The notes beneath the pieces are model-generated. The model was not told where the DNA came from. It ran no database searches and saw only the letters and a list, made by a program, of their open reading frames with translations. A DNA stretch of 36,225 nt from a virus: positions 1 to 36,225 of IMG/VR virus record IMGVR_UViG_3300037827_000332. One strand, written 5' to 3'. Shown here piece after piece: positions 1 to 4,991 of the stretch. Numbering within the stretch: position 1 is the first letter of the stretch; each line of letters opens with the position of its first letter. The position numbers and the translations under genes are program-made.

Positions 1-82
1 CGACCCCGACCCCGCCCCCGACCCCGACTTCGACCACGACCTCGACCCCGACTTCGACTCCGATCCCGACGTCGATCCCGAC
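1..82. repeat. Degenerate CGACNN hexamer array at contig start
   Basis: Thirteen consecutive hexamers of the form CGACNN (variants CGATCC and CGCCCC) run from base 1 in perfect 6-base phase and stop at the AT-rich sequence after 82. The last bases of the window (about 36212-36225) resume the same pattern, so the array probably spans the contig junction with an unknown number of units missing. All reading frames are open: leftward they would read Ser-Gly-rich, Val-Gly-rich or Arg-Gly-rich; rightward one reads Asp-Pro-rich. It is far more GC-rich than its surroundings. It could be a real minisatellite inside the leftward operon, a low-complexity coding segment, or an assembly artefact at the end. 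Confidence 0.75.
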
Positions 83-110
83 AAATCAGAACCTCTTTTT
101 AAGACTGATA

Positions 111-440
111 TCATTTCTGTTCTCTTGGTAATGATTTATCCCATTCCGTACAGTCAATAATTGCTTGACGACCAATTATTAACTTTCCATTAACAGGCTC
201 AACTTCTGAATGTTCTCCGGTTTTGAAAGAATCAGAATATCTACCTGTTTCTGGAATCCATGCGGCATCTTCAAATACAATTTCATATTCAAAAACAGAA
301 ATCAATTTTCCCGTAAAAAAATAAGTTACCGTCCTTACAAAATAATTTCTACCTATTTCATACGGATGGTCTTTTGATAAATTATTCATTTTGTTAATTT
401 CATCAATCTGTTTCAACGTTAAGTTTTGAATATCAATCAT
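111..440 (-). CDS. Small phage protein of unknown function (RTVTYF / AAWIPETGR type)
   Basis: A 109-residue soluble protein whose ATG overlaps the stop of the upstream small membrane gene. The middle (RTVTYFFTGKL, then AAWIPETGRYSDSF) and the end (IIGRQAIIDCTEWDKSLPR) match my memory of a conserved hypothetical protein found in many tailed phages, where the pattern is a Tyr-Phe-x-Arg-Thr-Val-Thr strand followed by an Ala-Ala-Trp-Ile-x-x-Thr-Gly segment. I know of no assigned function. It is the last recognisable gene of the leftward unit before the hexamer array. It ends in TGA, with a TAA 3 codons later. Confidence 0.85.
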   Translation of the reverse strand: MIDIQNLTLKQIDEINKMNNLSKDHPYEIGRNYFVRTVTYFFTGKLISVFEYEIVFEDAAWIPETGRYSDSFKTGEHSEVEPVNGKLIIGRQAIIDCTEWDKSLPREQK

Positions 441-529
441 ATAATTCCCCTATTAAGTAAAACAGCAATCACACAAATAAAAATCACAAATCCAAAAATC
501 AAAATATTCTCAAAAGTTTCACGTCTCAT
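437..529 (-). CDS. 30-residue single-span membrane peptide
   Basis: This short ORF starts inside the end of the upstream gene (519-788), and its TGA overlaps the ATG at 440. It has a charged N-terminus (MRRETFEN) and then about 18 hydrophobic residues (ILIFGFVIFICVIAVLL), so it should sit in the inner membrane as one helix. Tight packing with both neighbours is the main evidence that it is a gene. Function unknown. Confidence 0.6.
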   Translation of the reverse strand: MRRETFENILIFGFVIFICVIAVLLNRGII

Positions 530-788
530 CTTTTCTTTCCATAATACTTTTAATATTATCTCTCATTTTAATATGGTCATAAATTTCAAGCGGAGTTATT
601 TCTAATATTTTGGAAAGTTTTATAATATTGTTTAAAAATAAATTATGCATGACATCCATCATGATATTAAATTTATCAATATTGGTTATTTCTTTTTGTA
701 AAAGTTGAATTTTGAATTCTGCATTCAAATATTCACATATATTTTGCAAAATTTCTATTCCGATTTCCGTTCGTCTATCTGTTTCCAT
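519..788 (-). CDS. Small alpha-helical protein, unknown
   Basis: An 89-residue protein with a GGAGCGAC ribosome site ahead of the ATG at 788. Its start overlaps the last 14 bases of csrA, so the two are probably translationally coupled. The sequence is mostly amphipathic helix (for example [19 protein letters not shown], then [19 protein letters not shown]) and rich in Ile and Met, with no cysteine pairs or membrane span. The coupling hints at a role tied to CsrA, for instance as a partner, but that is inference only. Confidence 0.75.
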   Translation of the reverse strand: METDRRTEIGIEILQNICEYLNAEFKIQLLQKEITNIDKFNIMMDVMHNLFLNNIIKLSKILEITPLEIYDHIKMRDNIKSIMERKDET

Positions 789-963
789 CTTTGTCGCTCC
801 TTTCCCTTATTATCTTTTCATGTATTTCCTGACGATTAACCGGAACATCTTTTGGCGCATTAACTCCAATTTTGACTTGATTCCCTTTAATTCCAAGAAT
901 AATAACTTCTATATCATCACCTATTACCATTAACTCACCAACCCTGCGAGACAAAACAAGCAT
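775..963 (-). CDS. csrA: CsrA/RsmA-type RNA-binding translational regulator
   Basis: A 62-residue CsrA, the usual length for the family. CsrA dimers bind GGA motifs in hairpin loops, often over ribosome sites, and so repress, activate or stabilise mRNAs. The hallmark N-terminus [10 protein letters not shown] is intact (L4, R6, R7, E10), as is the conserved core [13 protein letters not shown], and the RNA-contacting R44 and E46 are present in VNRQEI. I start at 963 rather than 978 because MLVLSRR is the conserved start and GGAG lies 9 bases upstream. The 3' end of the tRNA-like RNA (991) is 28 bases upstream. The phage version could reprogram host carbon, virulence or motility regulation or act on phage transcripts; its own site contains GGA, as in autoregulated csrA genes. 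Confidence 0.96.
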   Translation of the reverse strand: MLVLSRRVGELMVIGDDIEVIILGIKGNQVKIGVNAPKDVPVNRQEIHEKIIRERSDKDGNR

Positions 964-990
964 GTTCAATTTCTCCATAAATTTAAAAAT

Positions 991-1147
991 TGGTGAATCT
1001 CGGCAAGAGTCGAACTTGCTAAGCTGCTTTCATTCTCAGTAAATCTGACGCGTAAGCCAGAACATTTAAAAAGGCAGAGACTTCCTTTCACTTGTCTAGT
1101 ATGTCACCCAGTGACTAGCGCGTTTCACCGTGAACGCCACGAGATTC
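991..1147 (-). ncRNA. Oversized tRNA-like RNA 1 (8-bp acceptor, encoded CCA, no normal anticodon arm)
   Basis: Read leftward from 1147, the ends pair perfectly over 8 bp (GAATCTCG 1147-1140 with CGAGATTC 1002-995), followed by ACCA at 994-991. A D-arm follows the 5' strand (GCGTT 1137-1133, loop CACGGTGA, AACGC 1124-1120). A canonical T-arm precedes the 3' strand (GCAAG 1019-1015, loop TTCGACT, CTTGC 1007-1003). Between D- and T-arms lie 100 nt instead of the usual 22-42. They can form CTAGT/ACTAG with an inner GTCAC/GTGAC, then AAAGG/CCTTT, then TCAG/CTGA. A second copy lies at 2884-3024. No standard 7-nt anticodon loop is visible. It occupies a GC-rich island between csrA and the DUF669-like gene. 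Function unknown. Confidence 0.82.
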
Positions 1148-1152
1148 AAATA

Positions 1153-1590
1153 TTAAAACGCTATATCATCTAAATTATCGTTGATATCATTAATTATTTT
1201 CTTACTATCATCTTGCTTTAAAAAATCATAAACACAATTTTTATCAGGATATGCGCCAGTTTTGTCTTTCTGGATTCCTATTGCGATTCGACCGTATCGT
1301 CCGGCGCATTCAAAGCTATTCAATTTTCCGCTTTCGTATGATTTTTCAAGACCTACAGCATAACAAAAATGCTTTATCTTTGATTCGCAAAATACATTGT
1401 CATTAAAGATAAGATATTCAAAAATATTTCCTTTATTGTTTTCGCAATCATAGCATTCTAATAAAAGCTTAATCATCTCATCGCCATTTTTTGATTTCGC
1501 TTCAACTGCTGATAGTACTGTAAACGTTCCTTCTCCCTTTTTTAAAAGGGTGCATAATTCTTCATCGCTCTTTGGTTTGAAACTTGGCAT
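1153..1590 (-). CDS. DUF669-like protein, probable ssDNA-binding partner of the Sak4-like ATPase
   Basis: A 145-residue protein starting at an ATG behind GGGGAA, 2 bases after the stop of the ATPase gene. It begins with a Pro-Ser-Phe-Lys-Pro segment, then VLSAVEAKSKNGDEMIKLLL (a beta strand with a Lys-Asn-Gly turn) and LNSFECAGRYGRIAIGIQKD, followed by an acidic, Asp-rich tail (residues 125-145). In many phages a DUF669 protein of this shape follows a Sak4/AAA_24 ATPase and is thought to act as a single-strand DNA-binding protein; the acidic tail fits that role. The assignment rests on motif pattern and neighbourhood, so the family is likely and the activity is inferred. Confidence 0.7.
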   Translation of the reverse strand: MPSFKPKSDEELCTLLKKGEGTFTVLSAVEAKSKNGDEMIKLLLECYDCENNKGNIFEYLIFNDNVFCESKIKHFCYAVGLEKSYESGKLNSFECAGRYGRIAIGIQKDKTGAYPDKNCVYDFLKQDDSKKIINDINDNLDDIAF

Positions 1591-1592
1591 TA

Positions 1593-2438
1593 CTATTCCC
1601 CTTTAACTTGTGATTTAAGATGGTCTATAACTTTTTGAATATGATCTGACTTCATTTCATCAAATGTTTCTGAGTCTGAATTTTTTAACCATTTTTCTAT
1701 TGTTTCTTCAGTAATTTTTAATAACTCAATAAGCCTGTTTAATTCCTTTAATTGATCTGTATTCGCTAAAACCTCAACTTCGGCTGATTTTTCAAGTATT
1801 TCTTTTCCATAACGCTTTGCAATCTCCGCATAAGAAAATGGGAAAGTTTCATTATCAAGGAATGCTTCGACGCGAGTCTTTTTAACCACGCCAACCCTGT
1901 CTTTTCCTCTCTTTTGAATCTCAAAAACTACATCGAATAAATAATCAAGCTTTTTATAACAATCAAATGTCTGTCCGATTAATGTCATCCCTGCGCCGTA
2001 TTCATTTTTAGCATGAGAAGTAATGATAACGTTCATATCAAGTCTTAATAACATGTTGATCATGTGCTTTATATGCTTGTTGGCTTCACTGTAGTGACGT
2101 CCAAATTCTGACCCCACCTTCTTTTCAGCCTTATCAAGAAGGTTTGAATACGGCACTGTAAGAGGGTCAACAATAAGGGTTTTATAGTCATGCTTTTCTG
2201 TTAGTAATGACCGTATTTCAGCCATCATTTCATCAAAATCAGATGTTTGAAATATTGCGCCACCAGATGATTCAAGATGTTTTACATATTGATCGTTTTC
2301 TGCTCCGCGCTCACTATCAATCAGATAAGGTTTTGGGAACTGAATTGCTGCTGTAGTTTTACCTACCCCTGCTGCGCCATAAAAGAAAGCTTTCAATCTC
2401 TTTTGAACGCTTTCTGGTTTTTTTCCTCTCAACGCCAC
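1593..2438 (-). CDS. Sak4-like RecA-fold ATPase (AAA_24), phage recombination/replication
   Basis: A 281-residue P-loop ATPase. Walker A is GAAGVGKTT at residues 21-29, Walker B is TLIVD at 87-91, and a polar strand NVIITSH follows at 136-142, the order seen in phage RecA-like single-strand annealing proteins of the Sak4 type. These bind single-stranded DNA and promote annealing with an SSB partner, here probably the gene immediately downstream. I start at GTG 2438 because AGGAGA lies just upstream and homologues begin near the Lys-Lys-Pro-Glu region; a TTG at 2459 would add 7 residues that overlap the ribosome site. The C-terminal 70 residues are helical and charged. Confidence 0.85.
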   Translation of the reverse strand: MALRGKKPESVQKRLKAFFYGAAGVGKTTAAIQFPKPYLIDSERGAENDQYVKHLESSGGAIFQTSDFDEMMAEIRSLLTEKHDYKTLIVDPLTVPYSNLLDKAEKKVGSEFGRHYSEANKHIKHMINMLLRLDMNVIITSHAKNEYGAGMTLIGQTFDCYKKLDYLFDVVFEIQKRGKDRVGVVKKTRVEAFLDNETFPFSYAEIAKRYGKEILEKSAEVEVLANTDQLKELNRLIELLKITEETIEKWLKNSDSETFDEMKSDHIQKVIDHLKSQVKGE

Positions 2439-2448
2439 AGTATATCTC

Positions 2449-2628
2449 CTAATTTCCAAAAACGACTAATTCTGTTTTATATATTTCTTTATTGATTGTT
2501 GATAAATGATCAACAGCCTTTGCTCTTTCAGCATGAAGACTATCAAGAGTTTGCATCCAATGATGCTTAATTATTTCTTTTTGATTTTTTCTATAAATTT
2601 CGTTAATTTTTTCAAATAAACCTTTCAT
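2449..2628 (-). CDS. Small basic helical protein, unknown
   Basis: A 59-residue protein that starts at ATG 2628 behind AGGAGA, giving MKGLFEKINEIYRKNQKEII. It is rich in Lys, His and Glu and predicted to be mainly helical. A longer reading from 2652 lacks a ribosome site. The gene sits directly before the Sak4-like ATPase in the leftward unit, so a role in DNA handling is possible but not shown. Confidence 0.7.
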   Translation of the reverse strand: MKGLFEKINEIYRKNQKEIIKHHWMQTLDSLHAERAKAVDHLSTINKEIYKTELVVFGN

Positions 2629-2638
2629 AAAAAATCTC

Positions 2639-2860
2639 CTATTCAGGATCAAAAGAAAAAGCGTTTTTGCAGATTTCGTCGATTGATTCTTTTATTCCTA
2701 TAGAAGACTGACTCTTAAACTTAATAATATTCACAATTTGTCCATCTCCTCCTTTTCCAGCTCCTTCAGATATATACTCAACATTAGAAAGATTTATTAA
2801 AGTTTTAAGAGTTTCTGTATCTCCCGGATTACAAATATTAACTATCACAAATTTATCCAC
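2639..2860 (-). CDS. Unknown 73-residue protein
   Basis: It starts at GTG 2860 behind AGGAGAG, about 20 bases after the end of tRNA-like RNA 2. The sequence MDKFVIVNICNPGDTETLKT suggests an alternating beta-alpha fold, with a Gly-rich turn (SEGAGKGGDGQ, residues 31-41) and an acidic end. I do not recognise a family. It fits the operon spacing well. Confidence 0.7.
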   Translation of the reverse strand: MDKFVIVNICNPGDTETLKTLINLSNVEYISEGAGKGGDGQIVNIIKFKSQSSIGIKESIDEICKNAFSFDPE

Positions 2861-2883
2861 ATTTACTCTCCTGTTTAAAAAAG

Positions 2884-3024
2884 TGATTCATGGTCGGAAT
2901 TGCACCGACTCTTACGTTTAACCATACGAGAGGGTATAAATCCTCTGTTAAATACAGTCGCGACAAATGGCCGATAAGGTAAGTCCTTCGCGGCAAGCGT
3001 TTCACTGTCAACGCCGCATGAATC
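2884..3024 (-). ncRNA. Oversized tRNA-like RNA 2
   Basis: Read leftward from 3024: GATTCATG (3024-3017) pairs with CATGAATC (2892-2885), a perfect 8 bp, with discriminator A at 2884. The D-arm is GCGTT 3014-3010, loop GACAGTGA, AACGC 3001-2997, identical to RNA 1 at all stem bases and differing at 2 loop bases. The T-arm is GTCGG 2909-2905, loop TGCAATT, CCGAC 2897-2893. The 87-nt insert can form GCCG/CGGC around AGG/CCT, then a long hairpin TTTAAC-AGAGG/CCTCT-GTTAAA. CCA is not encoded: the end reads ACTTTTTT, which with the acceptor helix looks like an intrinsic terminator. The stems differ in sequence from RNA 1 but keep the pairing, which supports a real RNA family. Confidence 0.78.
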
Positions 3025-3031
3025 ATAAACA

Positions 3032-3131
3032 GACGGTTTCGCGACAGACTACCGTCAAAGTCTAAGCAGTGGGCAGCTAGTTTTCCCCATCGCTTCGGTT
3101 TATATGTGCGCCTACCGATCAAGGCGTAAAA
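3032..3131 (-). ncRNA. Structured GC-rich segment upstream of tRNA-like RNA 2, with hairpin element A
   Basis: Between the gene ending at 3138 and RNA 2 lie about 100 GC-rich bases. Leftward they can form GCC/GGC around the loop TTGATCGGTA (which resembles a D-loop), then AAGC-TGGG paired with CCCA-GCTT, then a 6-bp hairpin GACGGT-(13 nt)-ACCGTC at 3056-3032. This last hairpin recurs at 3383-3359. A weak 5-bp terminator-like hairpin with a T-run (3152-3128) precedes it. An ORF of 89 codons crosses this segment and RNA 2, but its Arg/Leu/His-rich translation looks non-coding. It may be an independent RNA or the 5' part of one transcript with RNA 2. Confidence 0.6.
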
Positions 3132-3137
3132 ACGGTA

Positions 3138-3326
3138 TCACTCAGAAACCGTCACATTCTCTTCTGAAGCTATATTTTCTTTAGGATTGTAATCATAATT
3201 TCCACTTTGAATATTTCTTATAAGCGTATCGATAAGATCGGTTTTTCCAACCGTTTGTTGCGTGAAGTCAATAGTCTCTTTCTTTGCCTGAATCAATGTT
3301 TGTAAAAATATATTTTTGTCTAACAC
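3138..3326 (-). CDS. Unknown 62-residue acidic protein
   Basis: It starts at GTG 3326 with GGAG about 9 bases upstream. The first half is helical (MLDKNIFLQTLIQAKKETID), and the end is acidic and low in hydrophobics (ENIASEENVTVSE). No family recognised. It lies between two structured intergenic segments (3032-3131 and 3359-3422), which is unusual in this otherwise tightly packed operon. Confidence 0.65.
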   Translation of the reverse strand: MLDKNIFLQTLIQAKKETIDFTQQTVGKTDLIDTLIRNIQSGNYDYNPKENIASEENVTVSE

Positions 3327-3358
3327 TTTTAAATCTCCAATAGTAATAAAAGTCAGTT

Positions 3359-3422
3359 GCCAGTTTCGCAGAAAACTACTGGCGAAGTTCCAATGTAGGA
3401 CGTTATGAGCCGCCCCATCTGC
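3359..3422 (-). ncRNA. Intergenic RNA structure with hairpin element B
   Basis: Directly after the stop of the 154-codon ORF, the leftward transcript has GGGGCG paired with CGTCCT (two G-U pairs, 8-nt loop), then the hairpin GCCAGT-AGTTTTCTGCGAA-ACTGGC (3383-3359). Its 6-bp stem has different bases from element A, yet the 13-nt loop is the same length and shares AGT at the start and GCGAA at the end. A motif AAGC-(A)GATGGGG also precedes both copies. It may be a leader or protein-binding site for the next gene. Confidence 0.6.
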
Positions 3423-3869
3423 TTAGGCCTCGAAGTAATCAGAATGTCCATATTGCATTTGTTCTTGATGAAAATCCGCTTTTTCTTGTTCAATCTTTTG
3501 CTCAAATTCATTTTTATAATATAAATATATATTTTCTTGAATTTGACACATTGCTTTTTGTATTGCTATTACTCTGCTGAAATCATCTTTTGCTAAAATA
3601 GAGTCGGCGATATGATCAAGCAAATTTCCATTGTCGTCTTTGTATGTTATTGAGTCCCAGTCATATCGCCCAGCGCCCTGTCTTTCGTCTCTTGAATTTA
3701 TTTTTAAATTGTAAGCACCGTACTCTTTTATTTTATTTTTCTTTTTATATTCTATGTCATTATTTTTATCATTATTGTATTCAGAAATTATTTCATCTCT
3801 TGCGTAGTCTCTTAAGACGTCACTTAAAATCTGTTCTAAGGTTACTGAACCTAAGTATTTGTAATCCAT
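3423..3869 (-). CDS. First gene of leftward unit, unknown charged protein
   Basis: A 148-residue protein if started at ATG 3869 (MDYKYLGSVTLEQ), which has GAGG 5 bases upstream. A TTG at 3887 would add 6 residues but has no ribosome site. The protein is rich in Asp, Lys, Asn and Tyr, with a central Arg-Asp-Glu-Arg-Gln-Gly-Ala-Gly-Arg stretch and a helical, Gln/Glu-rich C-terminus. It is the first gene behind the strong promoter at 3933-3961 and so should be expressed earliest. I do not recognise the family; early takeover functions are often encoded at this place. Confidence 0.75.
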   Translation of the reverse strand: MDYKYLGSVTLEQILSDVLRDYARDEIISEYNNDKNNDIEYKKKNKIKEYGAYNLKINSRDERQGAGRYDWDSITYKDDNGNLLDHIADSILAKDDFSRVIAIQKAMCQIQENIYLYYKNEFEQKIEQEKADFHQEQMQYGHSDYFEA

Positions 3870-3932
3870 GATTGCCTCATAATTCAATTAAAAACAAATC
3901 TCGTTTATTTAATTGTTTTCTACTTGAATGAG

Positions 3933-3961
3933 AGAATAACGAGTTAAATTGTATCTGTCAA
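3933..3961 (-). promoter_or_regulatory. Strong leftward early promoter
   Basis: On the reverse strand TTGACA (3961-3956) is followed by exactly 17 bases and TATTCT (3938-3933), a near-consensus sigma70 promoter. The start would be near 3926, leaving a leader of about 55 bases before ATG 3869. It lies downstream of the repressor gene's terminator, so the leftward operon has its own start. Confidence 0.85.
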
Positions 3962-4015
3962 CTACTTTTTAAAAAATAAATTAATTGCGTGATAACGGGA
4001 TGGTATGCCAGAAAG

Positions 4016-4044
4016 AAAAAAGCCCTCGGATCCAGGCGAGGGCT
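4016..4044 (-). terminator. Intrinsic terminator of the repressor gene
   Basis: Read leftward, AGCCCTCG (4044-4037) pairs perfectly with CGAGGGCT (4028-4021) around an 8-base loop and runs straight into TTTTT. It lies about 42 bases after the stop of the 4086-4412 gene, so that gene is probably a single-gene transcript insulated from the leftward operon. Confidence 0.9.
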
Positions 4045-4085
4045 TGTGAAACACTAGAAGCGCCAATTTAAGTTTACCTCAAAAT

Positions 4086-4412
4086 TTACATCTTACCAAG
4101 ACAAACAGATTCTAAAACTAATTTCTGCCAATCTGGATATTGCCTTTTCATATCTTCAAATCTTTTGAAGCTGTCTTTATTAATTTTAGGCATTTGCTCA
4201 AAAGGGTCTAACTCCTCTGGAGGCACTCCAAGAACTTTAGATAAAGCTACAATCTTTCTCGTTTGATGGCATCTATCGCTTTCTAATTGATATATGCCAG
4301 ATTGTGAAAGATTGACTTTTTCAGCCAATTCTTTTTGTGTCCAACCCTTTAATATTCTAATCTTTCTTATACGTTTACCAAGTGTTTCTGTAGCATCAAA
4401 ATGATACTTCAT
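4086..4412 (-). CDS. XRE-family helix-turn-helix repressor (CI/C2-like role)
   Basis: A 108-residue protein with a HTH_3 domain at about residues 11-65: LGKRIRKIRILKGWTQKELA, then VNLSQSGIYQLESD (the recognition helix) and LSKVLGVPPEELD. The short C-terminal tail ends in Pro-Asp-Trp-Gln-Lys-Leu-Val-Leu-Glu-Ser and carries no LexA-type peptidase domain, so RecA-triggered self-cleavage is not expected. Its place, divergent from a YdaS/Cro-like gene with 195 bases between them, is the classic position of a lysogeny repressor. It has its own promoter and terminator. Confidence 0.88.
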   Translation of the reverse strand: MKYHFDATETLGKRIRKIRILKGWTQKELAEKVNLSQSGIYQLESDRCHQTRKIVALSKVLGVPPEELDPFEQMPKINKDSFKRFEDMKRQYPDWQKLVLESVCLGKM

Positions 4413-4607
4413 TTATTTTATCTCCAATTATTTAAACATATTGTAGTGGCGGATAATCAAGTTTTTACAGCGTTTGACCATCCTGTGTTAATTCTATTGT
4501 TTAATTAATAATCTGTCAAATTATTTATATTTACGCACCTATATTGCTAAAAAAATAGTTTTGTGGTTAAACTCGGCTTTTTCAACTTCTTTATAAGGTA
4601 ACGAAAA
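4413..4607. promoter_or_regulatory. Divergent control region between the two regulators
   Basis: These 195 AT-rich bases hold the leftward promoter at 4491-4519. For the rightward gene I see only partial matches: a TATATT at 4540-4545 without a good -35 element. An imperfect dyad ACAG-N12-CTGT lies near 4468-4487. No perfect repeated operator is evident by eye. The rightward start codon at 4608 has AAGG about 10 bases upstream. Confidence 0.6.
4491..4519 (-). promoter_or_regulatory. Repressor promoter, leftward
   Basis: On the reverse strand TTGACA (4519-4514), a 17-base spacer and TAGAAT (4496-4491) make a near-consensus sigma70 promoter. Transcription would start about 70 bases before the repressor ATG at 4412. 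Confidence 0.85.
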
Positions 4608-4991
4608 ATGAAGAATGCGCAACGCGTTTTAAGATATTCCGACTTTCCAAAATCAAAACATCATCTTTTAAGAGCAATCCTCAATTATGGCGGAAATCCG
4701 TCTGCATTTGCTCGTGCTTTAGGGATTCATCACAACAAGGTTTATACATGGATTGATAAGGAGTTTGTCTCTCCTCCGGCTCAATATTGCAGAAAAATAG
4801 AAGCTTTAACTAGCGGTGAGGTCACTTGCGAGCAACTTCGACCTGACGTCTTTGGCGCTCCTTTAATAGTAGAAAATACTATAGAGGAAAGATTCAAAAA
4901 ATGTGTAGGAATAATTAAGGCTTTAGAGGCAGATATAGAGTCGGAAATGGGCGATTTATCGACTAAAAAATTTAAGAAAAGGGGCTGTTAA
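4608..4991 (+). CDS. YdaS/Cro-like HTH regulator, first rightward gene
   Basis: A 127-residue protein. Residues 20-70 carry the YdaS/Cro pattern: HHLLRAILNYGGNPSAFARA, then LGIHHNKVYTWI, PPAQYCRKIEALTSGEVTCE and QLRPDVFG. YdaS-type proteins bind DNA and often sit in the cro position opposite a repressor. The 50-residue C-terminal extension is charged and helical. Its TAA overlaps the ATG of the replication gene (TAATG), so the two are probably coupled. Confidence 0.85.
   Translation: MKNAQRVLRYSDFPKSKHHLLRAILNYGGNPSAFARALGIHHNKVYTWIDKEFVSPPAQYCRKIEALTSGEVTCEQLRPDVFGAPLIVENTIEERFKKCVGIIKALEADIESEMGDLSTKKFKKRGC

Noticed and set aside
712-933. Rightward ORF opposite csrA
   Set aside because: Antisense to two well-supported overlapping genes, without a ribosome site.
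991-1147. tRNA-Sec or allo-tRNA for the 8-bp acceptor RNAs
   Set aside because: The total length (141-157 nt) and the lack of a 7-nt anticodon loop, plus the absence of SelB/SelA or SECIS-like elements, argue against both.
2853-3122. An 89-codon leftward ORF crossing tRNA-like RNA 2 and element A
   Set aside because: Its translation is Arg/Leu/His-rich without pattern, the region is GC-rich and fully paired as RNA, and its end overlaps the start of a better-supported gene.
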